This document shows positions 19,500 to 31,378 of a stretch of 64,000 bases of DNA, one piece after another (the stretch's first letter is position 1; each line of letters begins with the position of its first letter). Origin of the DNA: Lentinus brumalis (taxonomy: Eukaryota > Basidiomycota > Agaricomycetes > Polyporales > Polyporaceae); the NCBI GenBank assembly GCA_001792895.1, contig MARA01000017.1:434001-498000 (forward strand), given 5' to 3'. Position numbers and translations under genes: made by a program. A model generated the notes under the pieces. That model made no database searches, was not told the DNA's origin, and saw only the letters and a list, made by a program, of their open reading frames with translations.

Positions 19500-22270
19500 C
19501 TAGATCGTGCCTGGATACTCAAGCTCCAAGTAAACGTCCTTCTCCGCCAGTCGCATTGGCCGCGTGAGATCCTCCGAGTCGTCAAACAGCAAGTCCTTCT
19601 CGTCGAATCGTCTTCCATGCCTGTAATAATCCAAACGCGTCAGAACTGATGTCCCGACGCGCCATGGCAACATACAGCTGAACGACACTCACTTCGCCTG
19701 CATGTGGTACACGATCGCATCCGCCCGTCTGGGCATAGCGATATCCCCGGCGCGGTGCTCGTCCGCGGTGATCGCCGCACAGATGCGACACACTGGCTGC
19801 GCGCCGTCGGGACACGCTGCGAGGTGTGCGTTCACTCGCGCACGAGTATATGGATCTGGACAGACGCGGTGTTTGGCTGGCGATGTGTCCGCGGTGGGGG
19901 GCAGGAGCTTAATGCAGGACTGCAAGTCTGCGTGGTCATTGATGTACACCAGGCTCTCGTCCGAGACATCTGACCGCCTGAGGAGACAACAGGGCATGCC
20001 ATCAATTCCGAGAGCTGAATGCGAAGAATCTGGTCGCACTCACATGTTCAAACGGCGATTGCGATACAAGTTGAGGTGGATGTATACATGCCAAACCTGT
20101 GGTTTGTAATTAGTTGGACGAACCAGTGAATCATGGATCATGAGTATGATACGTACAAAGTCAGACCAGGAAAGATCCTCGGGTGGGTCCATGTACGGAT
20201 CCCCGCATGAACAGTAGAGGCGACCAGCACAGAGCAGGTCGTCGAGCATGTTCCGCTTCATGTCGAGTTTTAAGCCGATGGCGCCGAGGATCTGGTGAGC
20301 GACATCGTAAGACCCCTGGCACAATCTGAGGTTCAGCAAGGGTTTCCCATGCCCACGGTCGGAAGCGACGTAGATGGACTCGTCCGGATGCTCGTTCCGC
20401 CAATGAGCGTGGATGACGGGGTATGGTCTGGGACCCATGTCGCACTGGCAACATCGGAAGAGCGCGTCCGCACGGAGGAGCATGCTTTCGTTATCTTGCA
20501 TCGACCAACTCCGCTTCTTCTGGCCCTTGTTTTTGGGCGGGACTGATTGTGGCATGAGCTTGGAAAGCGCGGACTGGATGCTGGATACGTAATCGTGCAT
20601 GTCCTCGGACAGGCTTTCCGCTATCGAATTCCAGAGTCGCTTTCCATTAACGGGGAAGCGTCGGGGGTCGTGGAGCTCTTGGTCGAGATGATCGTTGCCT
20701 GAGCCCGAGTCGTCCGAGTGGTCAGAATCGTAGACGTCAGCCTGATACTTTTCATCGAGGATGATGAAGTCCCACAATCGACCGCCGTCATGTCTGTTCG
20801 GGAGCACGTCGTGGTCGTAGTTGTCGACGTGACTGTCAAGCACGTATCCCCAATGTTCCTCGAGCTCGGCATAGCGCGCCTGGAGGTGTATGTCCATGGG
20901 CTGATACCGACGCTGTGCGCGCGATGTCTGCTCTCGTGTCAGCTGATCGATATCTTTCAGCGTGCTCCCCCAAAGTATAGCTGTGCGTGCAGTGGTTGAT
21001 TAGATGCGCAGATGAACAACATCATTGCCAACGTACATGCGACGATGTCATTGTTATCGAAGGTCACGACATTCACGAGATTCTCATCGTTGAGTCTCTC
21101 CACGATCCTGGAGCCCATATGAGTATCGGGTAATAGGAGCCGGCAAGGATGGACTGACTTTGCGTAGCTCCTGAGCGCACGTTCTCTTTGATCCTCCTGG
21201 ATAAGTAAAGTTCGCTCCCATGCTTGTAGCACAACAGATTGCTGAGGTGAATGTTTGAGACGGCCATTGACGTGACGTGGTTATCGACACAACTCACCGC
21301 TCTCCTTCGCACGACCGCCTCGACACGCCCTTGTAGTAGCACCTCCAACTTATCCCATCCCTGTGACCTAGGACGTGGAACAGGCCACAACCACTTGATC
21401 AGGGCGTCCACCTCGGGTTGGTAGTAGCGATCTTCCAATGCATGCTTGCAAGGGTCGAGTGCAGGAGTCCGTTTGGTCATCCAAGCAAGCTCGAAATACT
21501 CTGTGAAAGCGCGTGATGTGGAATCATCAGCGCCGCGGCGGGCAAGGAAGTTCAGTGGTCCGGTGGTACTCACGAGTCCGGTCCTCAGATGGCAATAGCA
21601 TCAAAGCCGCTTGGCGGACCACTCTCGGGAGATTGCTGGGGAAGACTGCGGTTCCAGATTTTACGCTGAGATGACGTTGTTAGCAAGTCGTCAATGCGCA
21701 TGTGAAATATACACTCACTTCCTGTCGAAGCACGTACCACAGAACCTCACTCTGAGTGCATAGTCGGCACAGAACGCCCCATCGGTCCCACAAGACTGTT
21801 TGATTATGAGATGCAGCCATGTTCTAGGGTTGAAGGCTGCCGCACCATACAATAGCGGTCGAAGACCAGTGCCACGTATGCAGGTTCGCTCATATCCTCC
21901 GGGCACGAGGGAAGCCCGGGAACGGACCGCAGCGTCGCTCTCCATATTCGCCTTGAGTTCGAGGATAGCAAAGATGCTCGCAAAGACTTGTTGGTGCGAG
22001 AAAATTGCAGAAGAGCAAGAGGATGGAGATGTAGTGCAATCTGGCCGCGGACTTGTCATCGCGTGCGAATAAGTGTTGCATGCCGCAGGCAGCCTCTTAC
22101 CTCAAGAACAATGTTCATCGAGAAGGTTGGCTTTACTGTGCAACGCCTGAATGTTTTCGGAATGTTCGTGAGCTCTGTTGCTAGTGTGCGTAGAGGCGTG
22201 GATACTAGTGTCTGCACCGGCTCTGACCCAGCCAGGGGGCGACAGTCAGAGACCGCTGGAAGGCTATATC
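19500..22270 (-). CDS. F-box protein with C2H2-like zinc-binding motifs
   Basis: A multi-exon minus-strand gene. The exons read MNIVLE | IALHLHPLALLQFSRTNK | IWRATLRSVPGLPSCPEDM | ALRVRFCGTCFDRK, which is the F-box and following Cys-rich segment common in Agaricomycete F-box proteins. Next come EYFELAWMTKRTPALDP and AWERTLLIQEDQRERAL, then a long exon (20897-20040) with acidic stretches and a zinc-finger-like C-x2-C motif followed by paired His (CCQCDMGPRPYP, HAHWRNEH). A later exon holds a second one (CRICAAI to YHMQAKH). The last exon ends GTI at 19500. F-box proteins recruit substrates to SCF ubiquitin ligases; the zinc motifs would be the substrate- or nucleic-acid-binding side. Introns are canonical (for example gtgagtgcg to ctcctcag near 20037). 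The first exon and start codon lie near 22100-22270 and are unresolved. Confidence 0.75.
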
Positions 22271-22299
22271 CATGACGGTTGAATCACTCAGAGGCTGCG

Positions 22300-22603
22300 A
22301 CGCGTGTAAAATACGCGACATTGCTTACCCGTTTCTACGTCCCCGTTATAACACTGGGCGTGATCTGTGTCATACTCCTTGGAATGCTCGTCTGCATAGT
22401 CCTTGATACTGTTGAAAGTCATGTCACGACAACTGTATGATGTCGATATTTTTGAAACGATCTCACCACTGAATGAGGTCTTCCAATACTTCCAAGTCCT
22501 CAGCACTCATTCTGTTACAGTTCGAGTGCGTTGGTCAAGTCCGAGGATGAGGAAGCAACGTTCATACGCGTCAACGCGTCGGCACGCGACGGGCATAACG
22601 CGT
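22300..22603. promoter_or_regulatory. Cluster of four ACGCGT boxes upstream of the F-box gene
   Basis: ACGCGT occurs at 22300-22305, 22566-22571, 22574-22579 and 22598-22603. This hexamer is the MluI cell-cycle box bound by MBF-type factors in fungi. The cluster lies between the F-box gene's 5' end and the lactonohydrolase 3' end, so it would act on the F-box gene. Function is inferred from the motif only. Confidence 0.4.
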
Positions 22604-22847
22604 AACTTTAGGGCAGGCTCGAGCGCGTCAACTTCCCAGGCGCGTCCCCCAGGTTGCTCCCATCATGATCCGGCTCAGAATTGGCGATGTAATTGCTGCT
22701 ACCAACACATATACTCAAACAGGTGCCGCACGCATATCTCATCCGACCAACGACTCATGCACTCATGTGAACTTAACAAGATACCAGTGGACCTTCCAAC
22801 GAGGTTCAGTGGCTACTACTACATGCTGAGGTCCGGAGTCCATTCGC

Positions 22848-24467
22848 TCAGGGGAACGAGAGCATGTTCGCCGTCGCCGCGATTTTCGCGAGGTAGATCG
22901 CTGTGTCTGCCAGGATGACCAGCCGGCCATCTCCAGCGAAGACGAGGTTCGAGGAGACGGTCCCCAGAAAGAACTTGCCTAGAAGCGTGCCATCCTGGCC
23001 CCAGACCTAATGTGCAAAGTCTTCAAGGCCATCGAAATCAGTAAATACTGGATGCATGACTCACCTGAGCTCCATCACCCGTCCCTGCGTAGACATTCCC
23101 TGCTGCATCAAGCTGGATGCCGTCGGGGATTCCGGTGTCGATATATGCGAATACTCTGCGGTTTGTGAACGCCATCGACTTCGCATCGATGTCGAACGCA
23201 TATCTAGTAGATATTCTGCAGGTGAGTGTATGCCTCCCTCCACAGTCGCAGTATTCGCGCCTTACATGGTGGCAGGTTTCGTTTGATTGATACCCAGGAG
23301 TCCGTCGTTCGAACCCGAGTCACCGCTGCTTAGAAGTGGTGAGTTGGTATCGCAGCACACAAAAGAGACCGCGAATGCGTACACGTATGCCGTCTTCCCA
23401 TCGCGCGTGAAGGCGAGCCCGTTGCATTTATCGAAGCCGTCTGCTACCACACGCACCGACCTTGTATCCGGATCGAAGCGATAGACCTGGTTCGGTAGCA
23501 ACGGCGGTGGGCGGAGTTGGTAAAGGTATCCGTATCTAGAGAGATGTAGCCGGATGTCATAGGCACCACGGGTGCGAGCAATACAAAACGCACGTTGAGT
23601 CCGTGAAGAACAGTTTGTTCGACCCCGGGTAAATCTTCACGTCGTTGAGTGAGTTGAATTGTCGCCCGAAGAAATTGTCGAGCAACACGGTGGCGTTATA
23701 CGGAGGTTTAGGGTAGACCAGTGCCAGTGATGGAGGAAGAGGCCCGTTCCCGTCGGTGACCAGCACAAGGTTGCCATTGAATAGACCAGTCCCTCCGTTG
23801 GTCGCTTGGATAGTTTCGGGCAGGTCTATCTGTTTTATACACGCATTGTTAGTACGCAACCATCGCAGTGCACAGCAAGCTTTTCACTTTTGTCGCAGTG
23901 ACGTTGACTGGTGTTACGCCTGGTCCAGAAGCTTCGATTGCGGAAACCACGTCTTTGAGGCTGATCTTCGACACCTGGTACTGGTCGATGGCAGCCATCG
24001 CACCGCCGGCGCTGGCGAAGAAGACCTCGTCGGTCTCGGGTACCCATATTGGCGCTTCATGCGCGAATAGAAATGTCGGGTTGGTTGCAACAGCCCGGAT
24101 GTTCGCGTTCGGGCCCAGGATCTTCAGAAAATCTGGATGGAAGACCTGGAAGAAAGGCGGAGTGGTGTTTGTGGGATTGAAGAATTCCGTAGCGGATGCT
24201 CGAAAGGAACCATTAGGACCGAGTACGTTGAATGCGAGAGGGTGGAGCAGCTAGAGAGTCACGGCGTATGTGATGAGCGACATAAGGTGAGTGCGAAGCG
24301 CGTCAGCATGGTAATTCGCACATGGTACTGGCGGGCATAAGGATTCTCACCACAGCTTGCGGCGGTACAGCCATTGCGGTCGTTGCCTCCAATTGCGACG
24401 ACGTCGCCGTGCGTGCCCACCCCGTTAGTCCGACAACAGTAGCCACGATGCTTAAAGTCGCGAGCAT
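22848..24467 (-). CDS. Secreted SMP-30/gluconolactonase-like (lactonohydrolase) protein
   Basis: The ATG at 24467 starts a signal peptide (MLATLSIVATVVGLTGWA). The exons then read LGPNGSFRASATEFF, HEAPIWVPETDEVFFAS, IDLPETIQATNGGTGLFNG, VTDGNGPLPPSLALVYP, NSLNDVKIYPGSNKLFFTD, VYRFDPDTRSVRVVADGF, CNGLAFTRDGKTAYV, YIDTGIPDGIQLDAAGNVY and AGDGRLVILADTAIYLAK, ending SFP at 22848. Repeated PxG-type strand motifs and the conserved NDV and DG positions fit the six-bladed propeller of SMP-30/lactonohydrolase enzymes, which hydrolyse sugar lactones with a bound divalent metal. Sequons such as PTNTT and YNATV suggest glycosylation. Introns are short and canonical. It reads as an intact extracellular enzyme; the exact substrate is unknown. 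Confidence 0.8.
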
Positions 24468-25209
24468 CTTGCAGACTGGATGCGGTGGGGGTCAATCATA
24501 GCACCCTGCAACGCTTGCTGCGTGGGTTTATGTACTTGCTCGACCGGCCGCCCATCACACCGCCCCAACCACTCGAAGCAGAGTCAAAGGCACCCATGCC
24601 GGAAACCCTGTGACCTCATACGCGTCTGTCGCAGATATCTGAAGTATTGCTTCCAATTTGAACAGTCGGTCTCCGAAAGTGTTGGTTGACTATCCGCGGG
24701 ACGTGACGTCCGAGCAGTCAGGAATGCATAAAGCAGAGAAGTGATGAACACTTACAACTCTGACCTCATGGACAATATGGCTTGATCCATCGGGTGCCAT
24801 GTTGCGTCGGCAGAGGAAGTAACGGACTGAGAGGGAGGGATACTGGGGGATGTCTCTGTCAACTTCTCTTGTCGCTGGCCTATCGATGATCACTTCTCCA
24901 ACGTTGACAGTGGGCGCACCGTGAGACTATATTAGCTCTTCCAGGCCATCCTGATCAAGGGGAGGCCTGTATGCAGCAGGACGAGGGCGGCAACGTGTGA
25001 GCTGATGAGAACGAGACGCCTTCGTCAGTGATAAGTAGTCGGTCACCTATCCGGGATCGCCGAAGATATCTGGACTCGACTTCCCGATGCCAGCTCTCGG
25101 ATGACAATCATTGGATAGAAGTTGCAAGGGACCCTCGATTAAAAGCGACATTGCCAACACACAACAAGCCTCATACTCATCAGTATTGTTGCACGGGCAC
25201 GCAATCTAC
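24468..25209. other. Intergenic stretch between lactonohydrolase and reductase genes
   Basis: This is the promoter side of the lactonohydrolase gene and the 3' flank of the A-T-R gene. Open frames are under 90 codons with no resemblance to known proteins. Confidence 0.5.
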
Positions 25210-28200
25210 TCACAGGAAACCAGCCTTCTTCCACGCCGCTACCCATTTCCGAGCCCGTTCGGCATCCAGCAAGGGCAGATGAGCCAGCGCGGGTGACGCT
25301 TCCTGGGCCTTCGTGGTGTCCAGGTACACAAGTCCCATTGGCTCCCTGTCTCGCGACACGGTCCGTCCCTGCGCTTCGTAGAATGGCTTGAGTCGGAGAG
25401 CGGGGTTGAGCTTCATCATTTCGATCTCAGCAGGCGACCCATGTTCGACACTGCTCTTCAACGCGGCGAGCCACTGCTCGTACGGAACCAAGGGGACCCC
25501 GAGTGAGTCCGCGATCGGAGATATGATGTTGTGCCAGGGAGTTGGGCGAGGATGGACCAAGTGGAGGAACGGTTCTCGTGAATGCCGCATCTCAGCGAAC
25601 GCATTTGCTGCTTCGTATGCTGGGAACCAGGTCACTGCCTGTCGGAATGTTCGCGTCAATGTTATCAGTCATCGCCGAGAGGTACGTACTCCTTCGAGGT
25701 CCGGAAGGCACTTCTGGAAGAACGCCGATTTGACGAGGGCGGGGAACCATTCACGTTCGTTCCAGTATCCCAGTCTGTCCCCAGCGACCTGCCCCAAGCG
25801 CGTGATGATGACGTGTAATCCCCGTTTCTTCGAAGCACTTTGTAAGACGTGTTCCGTTACCCACTTCGCTTCTGAGTAACCTATCCCGTATGGCGACTCG
25901 GGATCATCTATGGGAACTTCTGCGACCGGGACGGGCAGCTTGCAGTCTGTATGAACCCCCGTTAGTCAGGTGTTATCTTTAAACCGACGACAATTTCATG
26001 GACACACTTGTGAAGATGCCGACGGAGCTCACGAAGATTATGGATGGTGCCGCCGCGTATGGTGAGCCCAGTGCAAGGTCGACCAGGTTCCGTGTGCCTT
26101 GGATGTCATGCGCAAAAGACGATATGGACAGGTTGAAGTCGACCTTCCATGCTAGACCCAAGAACCGCAGTGAATATTGGCGCATCATCGTCAGACTAAG
26201 ACTCGTCCCTCACCATTGTGCATGATGTGCGTTACTGAGCGCTGAATCTGTAGTGCGACAGCTTCAGTGCCCTAATCCCACGATCCCTTATGAACGAACA
26301 GACCTCCGAGAACAAAGAAGGCTCCAAGCCGAAGTCAGGATCATGCAAGACCGCTTCGACCATCTTGAACTTCGGCAAGTCCAGCAGAGTCTCGTCCAGC
26401 CCTCTTGCCCTGAATTGTGCCCGTTGACGTTCCATCACCTGCGCATCCTTCCGGTTGAATGCGTACACCGTGCGCACGCTCTCATCCCTCAGTAAATGCT
26501 CGAGTGTATCGCACCCAAACCCTCCAGTAGTCCCGGTGATCACGACGACGTCCTTACCCTCAGGACGGGCCAACAGGCTCTGAGGACGAGCAGGGAAGTT
26601 CTCCGAGTACTTCTTGACGAAATCCCACAGATCTGCTGGAGAGTGAGGAGTGTGTAGGATGTGGCCGTTGGTCGAGCTTGTATTGAGCACGCCAAAGACG
26701 GCGCGCGCGAGCGAGGAGATTGAGGGATGGGCAAACACCAGGTTCATGGGTAGCCGCTTTGCAGCGTCTTTGTCGGTCTCGCGGATGGCGCGTATAAGAG
26801 TGTTGCGGATCCATGTGGCTTGGAGACTGCAGGTGTATCAGATGGATTGCACAGGGGCGAGGAGGGCGGACGTCACCTGTCTCCGCCGTTGCGGAAGATG
26901 TCCGCGTCATTCGGGAGAGAACGGTGGAGGGTGCTTGCCACGATCGTTCGAACAAAATCAAGCGTGCTGGCTTCGTCCCACTGTACCGGAGGAGCGAAGT
27001 CGCTCTGAGCACTCTCCTCGACTTGCTTGTAGAGTGCCTCGATTTCGTCGTGATATTCCTGCAGGATGATGTTCCTCCGTGGGAGTCCTTTGACCGTGAA
27101 CTGGAAAGGCTTGGATGGTGACGTGACCGTGATCATCTGAAACAAAATTCAGAGAAGCCGCTGCGAACGTTTGTGTAGAATATGCTAACCTCCTTGAATA
27201 TGCGCGAATGTTGCGGTGCGTACTCGTTGACGCGCTCGATGGTCGGCCTATCGGGCGTGATATGGTGAGGAGATGTCCCAAATAACTGAACTAATACATA
27301 ACGCACCAAATCTTGTTCCTGAAGGCCTCTAGCTTTGCGGTATCCTTCGGGTCGAAGACATAGTCCTCAGTAGGTTCGATGAGGACCCCGTTCTGGAACT
27401 TGCCCCGCCCAAACATGACTGAGCACTTCACATGGGGGTCTCCGTTGATGATCTTCTCTACGATGATTCGCATTCTGTCACGATAGCCCTCTACGCATCC
27501 AGGGAGGAATTTACGAACCTAGAGGTACAGGGTTGGTCTGAGACAAGCGGTCAGTCTAGCATGTCATATCCGTCGAGAACTGCCGAGCTCACCTTCTCGC
27601 CATTGGACAGGATGATCTGCTCGTCAGCACGCCCAACAATCTTCCAAAGCCCGGGCTTGGTCGGATGAGGGACTACAAGGTCGCTCGTAGCATATGCGTC
27701 CCGATCCCCGACCTTCGTATTGGGCTTGGGCAATGGAAGGTCCTTTGGAGACTGACGTGGGCTTGAGAGTTAGCGCATAGAACTCGCAGTCTGAATGATC
27801 GTCGAAGGACTCACGAGTACAACCACTTCGTACATGTCCTTGTCTACCGGCAGGAAAACACACTCTATGCTGACCGTTACAGTCCAGTACTCCCAGTCCA
27901 TTCCCGGGTTCGCTAGGAAGGAGAGTCAGTCGTCGAGCTGAACAGTTTGTTGAGGGCACGTACGTCGTGCAAAGGTGTTCAGCAGACCGACTTCCGTGCT
28001 GCCACCCTAAAAGTCAAATACACTCCTATGAGTCAGTTGAGAGAACTCACGCCCCATATATCGTGTAGAGGGACACTCCTTGGCTGGCCAGAGAGTTCCC
28101 GACTTCAGTATTCAGCGCCGCACCGCCGAAGAGCTGCGACATGCTAAGACTCCTGACCCAACGATACTGGAACAGACAAGGACATACCACTCCGCGCATC

Positions 28201-29455
28201 TTCTTCATCAGTGTTACCTTCTCCGGGTCTCTCGCCCACTCCTGCGCACGCATGAGAAATCCAACATTCGCAAGAGGAACATTCAAGGAGGTGGGTCAAC
28301 TTACTTCGATAAACGATGGAACGCACCACGAGAAGTCGGCACCCGTTGCGATGAGACCTTCCCACACTGCATCTGGAGTAGGCACCTTGGGGGGCGAAGC
28401 GGGTTTGAAGGCGGCTATGATGAAACCCACGAACCCCTGGGGATCGTCAGAATTGGGAAAGTCACTTTGCGATGTGAAAGACTGACTGAGGATGCGAACA
28501 TGAACATGCCCAGCCCGTGGAACATTGGCGTGCCCTGACATCCCATCAGGGCACCCTTCACATCGACACCGCATCGCACTGCGAAGAAATGACATCGATG
28601 AGCTGGCCGAGTCTAATCCAGGAGATGGAGAAACGTACAAGGCTCCTGTCCCCAGGAGAAAAGCTTCTCGTGCGTCCACGGGAGAGGCTTCGGATGACCG
28701 GTAGATCCTAGCATACGCACGTCAGTTGTGCTGGCTGCATATACTACGGGGTTGGAGACTCACCGGAAGAATGAAGGATGATCCCGTGCGCCTTCACGTC
28801 GAACTTTTCCGGTATCACGACGTCGGCAGCAAATGGACTCCCAGGTTTCAGGGTGTCGGGAAAGATGTCTTCGAAGATGGGGGCAGGATGCTCAACTACA
28901 TGCACTCCTGACGCCGCGAGTGTCTGCAAAGCCTCGTCGCCAACCTGGCGAATGAAGGGATCTGACGAGATGAGGACATGTGCCGTACCCGTACGCTGGA
29001 ACATATCGACGAGGGCCGCGGAGTTGTTCCTTGTCGAGACCAGGAAGAGCGTGCATCCGGCCCTCATGACCCCGAGCGCGGTACAGAAGTACGTGATCGT
29101 GTCTGTCGACCTACCGGTCAATACGGCGATGCACTCGGATACGGAGCATGAATTGATCACCTGTGTTCGCGAATAAGGCTACCACCGGCTGGTTTGAGCT
29201 CGCCTCTCGGGAGCCGGTCCCAGCTATAGAGGCCACGTATCGTGCGACGCGGTCGATGGCACGGTACGCCTTGGAATGCGTAATGGATTCGAGACTGTCG
29301 CCATCTTGATAGATGAAAAGAGGGTAGTCCGGGTTTTCTTTTGCGTGCCACTCGTACAACTGTGCAACGGTGATATCCGTGCGTGCGCGAAGCTCGTCGG
29401 GAGAGCGGAAGTCCGTCCTGACGTGGGCCGGAAGGCGAGCGGGGTCCAACGGCAT
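25210..29455 (-). CDS. NRPS-like adenylate-forming reductase (A-T-R)
   Basis: About a dozen exons from ATG 29455 to the stop at 25210, roughly 1,050 residues, the usual length for basidiomycete A-T-R enzymes. The adenylation domain shows the P-loop SSGSTGHPKPL (split by an intron near 28760-28710), FHGLGMFMF, GGAALNTEVGN, YGSTEVG and the acyl-activating loop WKIVGRADEQIILSNGEK. The carrier domain has the phosphopantetheine serine in NGGDSLQATW, whose Ser codon is divided by an intron near 26880. The reductase domain has the NADPH loop ITGTTGGFG, the strand FVSSVG, and the YxxxK pair in YSEAKWVTEHVL, then TRLGQVAGD. These enzymes activate a carboxylic acid as AMP ester, load it on the carrier and release it by reduction, usually as an aldehyde. 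All catalytic signatures are present. The substrate is not predictable by eye; relatives act on aminoadipate or aromatic/short acids. Confidence 0.88.
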
Positions 29456-30449
29456 GAGCAGGTCTATGGCAAGATCCCAAGCGTGTCTATGTCTAGATGT
29501 TCAAGTCTGGCAGAGATGAGCACGGTCTAGGGAGCAGAGATAAGGTGGGTCTACTCACCTACGTGCACCCATCGTTATATGGCAGACGTGCAGACGGTGG
29601 TGCTGCGTGCGATGTTCCCATCGGATCAATTACCACAGAAGGGGCGCCGTGATGAGATAGGCCTGCCGTGGGTAACGATCTCAGTGTGATTCACCAGCGA
29701 GCGAAGGGGCAACGCATGCTCACTCCATTCCTGCTGTCGACATAGCGACCTGCGACGAGCTAGCTAGCCTGTGGCTGCACAAATTTCCATCGGCACTGGC
29801 TTCTCTTACGCGAGACGCAGTTCATCACGTACGCAATGCAGTTGACGGGCTTCGTTGGGGCGAGAGGCGGGACTTGTCAACGATTCTGCATCGGGGACCG
29901 TTGAACAGTGACTAGTGAGGAGCTTTCGCCGTCGAACTATTCGCCGCACGCCGCCGCCGCCGTGGTAATGGCGCGACGTCTGGCAACGAAGGCGATCGTG
30001 GTGCCCCGACACCGGAGTCATGTGGGATACAGATCGACTCGGCGGCATTATCGACCTCACCTTGCACACACGTTGCGGTACTGTAGATGCCAAAACCCAC
30101 GGGATGTCAGGGATAAATTCCAGGCATCGAAACGTTGAACAGACGTGAGCTCACCATGTATCAGGCTTACCACGGTGCCATGTCGATGACATCGTATCTG
30201 CGAACGAGCCGGCCCGGGACTGCTAAGTGGCATCATTCTCCTTGATTGTGCTATGTAGTCAGCGGCATCAGTATGTCGAGAAACATGACGCTCACCTGCA
30301 GACGACCGATGAACGGCCCTTACTTACTGGCGTTCACCAAGCGCAGCGGGCTCGCGTGGGGCGGCCATCATTGAAGTAGATATCAATACACGAGGGAGGT
30401 CCTTACAACCGATTACAAGTGTCATGAGCGAGATACACCATCCCTAATG
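29456..30449. other. Intergenic stretch upstream of the A-T-R reductase
   Basis: This is about 1 kb of presumed promoter. Short frames only; nothing recognisable. Confidence 0.5.
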
Positions 30450-31378
30450 TTATGATGAGCCAGCTGACGGGGCTTCCCCATCCACGCCTGACAGCGCGAC
30501 CTGTGAATGCGAACGGGACTGCGCCTCGAGCGCCACGCCCAAACCCTCAGCACACACCTCGGCCACCCCGAACTCCATGTGAGGCAACTCGGGCTCCGCA
30601 TCGTCTCCCAGTCTCCTCGTCCGCAGGTCGGCGAAGGGCATGCTAATCAGCACTGCGACGTAGACCGTTTCCGGAGGCGGTTCGGGGTTAGTGGGGGCTT
30701 TAGTGTCGAGGAGACGGACGCGCGAAGCAGCTCTGCCGACTGCGACTGGCGCTCGGTTTGGGATGGAGGTCGTGATTGAGCGGTTACGGGAGAAGCGACC
30801 GTAGGTAGCAGCGACCCGCGACGGCCCCTGCGAACCCATCGCAGCCACCGAAAGCGCGGCTGGGGCTGCGGCGAAGATGCAGGTGTCGGTGGAACTGGGA
30901 TTGTGGGCTTTTCTGGTGGGGTTTTCCACCTGCACGATACAGGCTGAGGTGAGGAGAAGAAGACTTCCTTCAGCGCTTCGGAGTAGGGTTACAAGCTCAT
31001 CGAGCGACGCACCGCCAATTGATACCAGTCAGGTACACCGCTTCCTACCCTTTCTCGCTGCTTCTCCTTCTCCACCGAATACTCTCCTTCATAGGCCTTC
31101 GCTGCTTCTTCCGTCCCTATGTGCATGTCAAACATTTTCGGCCGTTGCAAAACCGGCGTCTTCTGTGGATCCACATATGTCCCATTGGCGATGGCCTCCG
31201 CGATGGCTGCGCGTCGTCGTCGTCGTAAGGCATACGAACGGAAGACGATGGTGGCGGAGACGAGGAGGAGGATGATCAGGGTAGCTGCAGCAGGAATAAC
31301 TTCAGCAAGTGTCGTAAGCAGACTTTTGGATGGCATAGTCATGGACGTGGACGTGGATGTGGACGTTGAATTGGACAT
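30450..31378 (-). CDS. Small single-pass membrane protein, function unknown
   Basis: Exon 1 begins MSNSTSTSTSTSMTMPSKSL, followed by one hydrophobic helix VIPAAATLIILLLVSATIVF and a basic stop-transfer RSYALRRRRRAA, giving a type III-like single-pass topology. The cytosolic part has YVDPQKTPVLQRPKMFDMHI and VPDWYQLA. A putative intron (donor gtgcgt near 31005, acceptor cgtgcag near 30942) leads to a second exon with YVAVLISMPFADL and LPHMEFGVAEV, which resembles the tail of small Agaricomycete membrane proteins I have seen but cannot name. The frame after the intron is not certain, because an alternative Pro-rich frame (EKPTIPVPPTP) overlaps. If exon 1 stands alone the protein is 129 residues. 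Confidence 0.55.
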
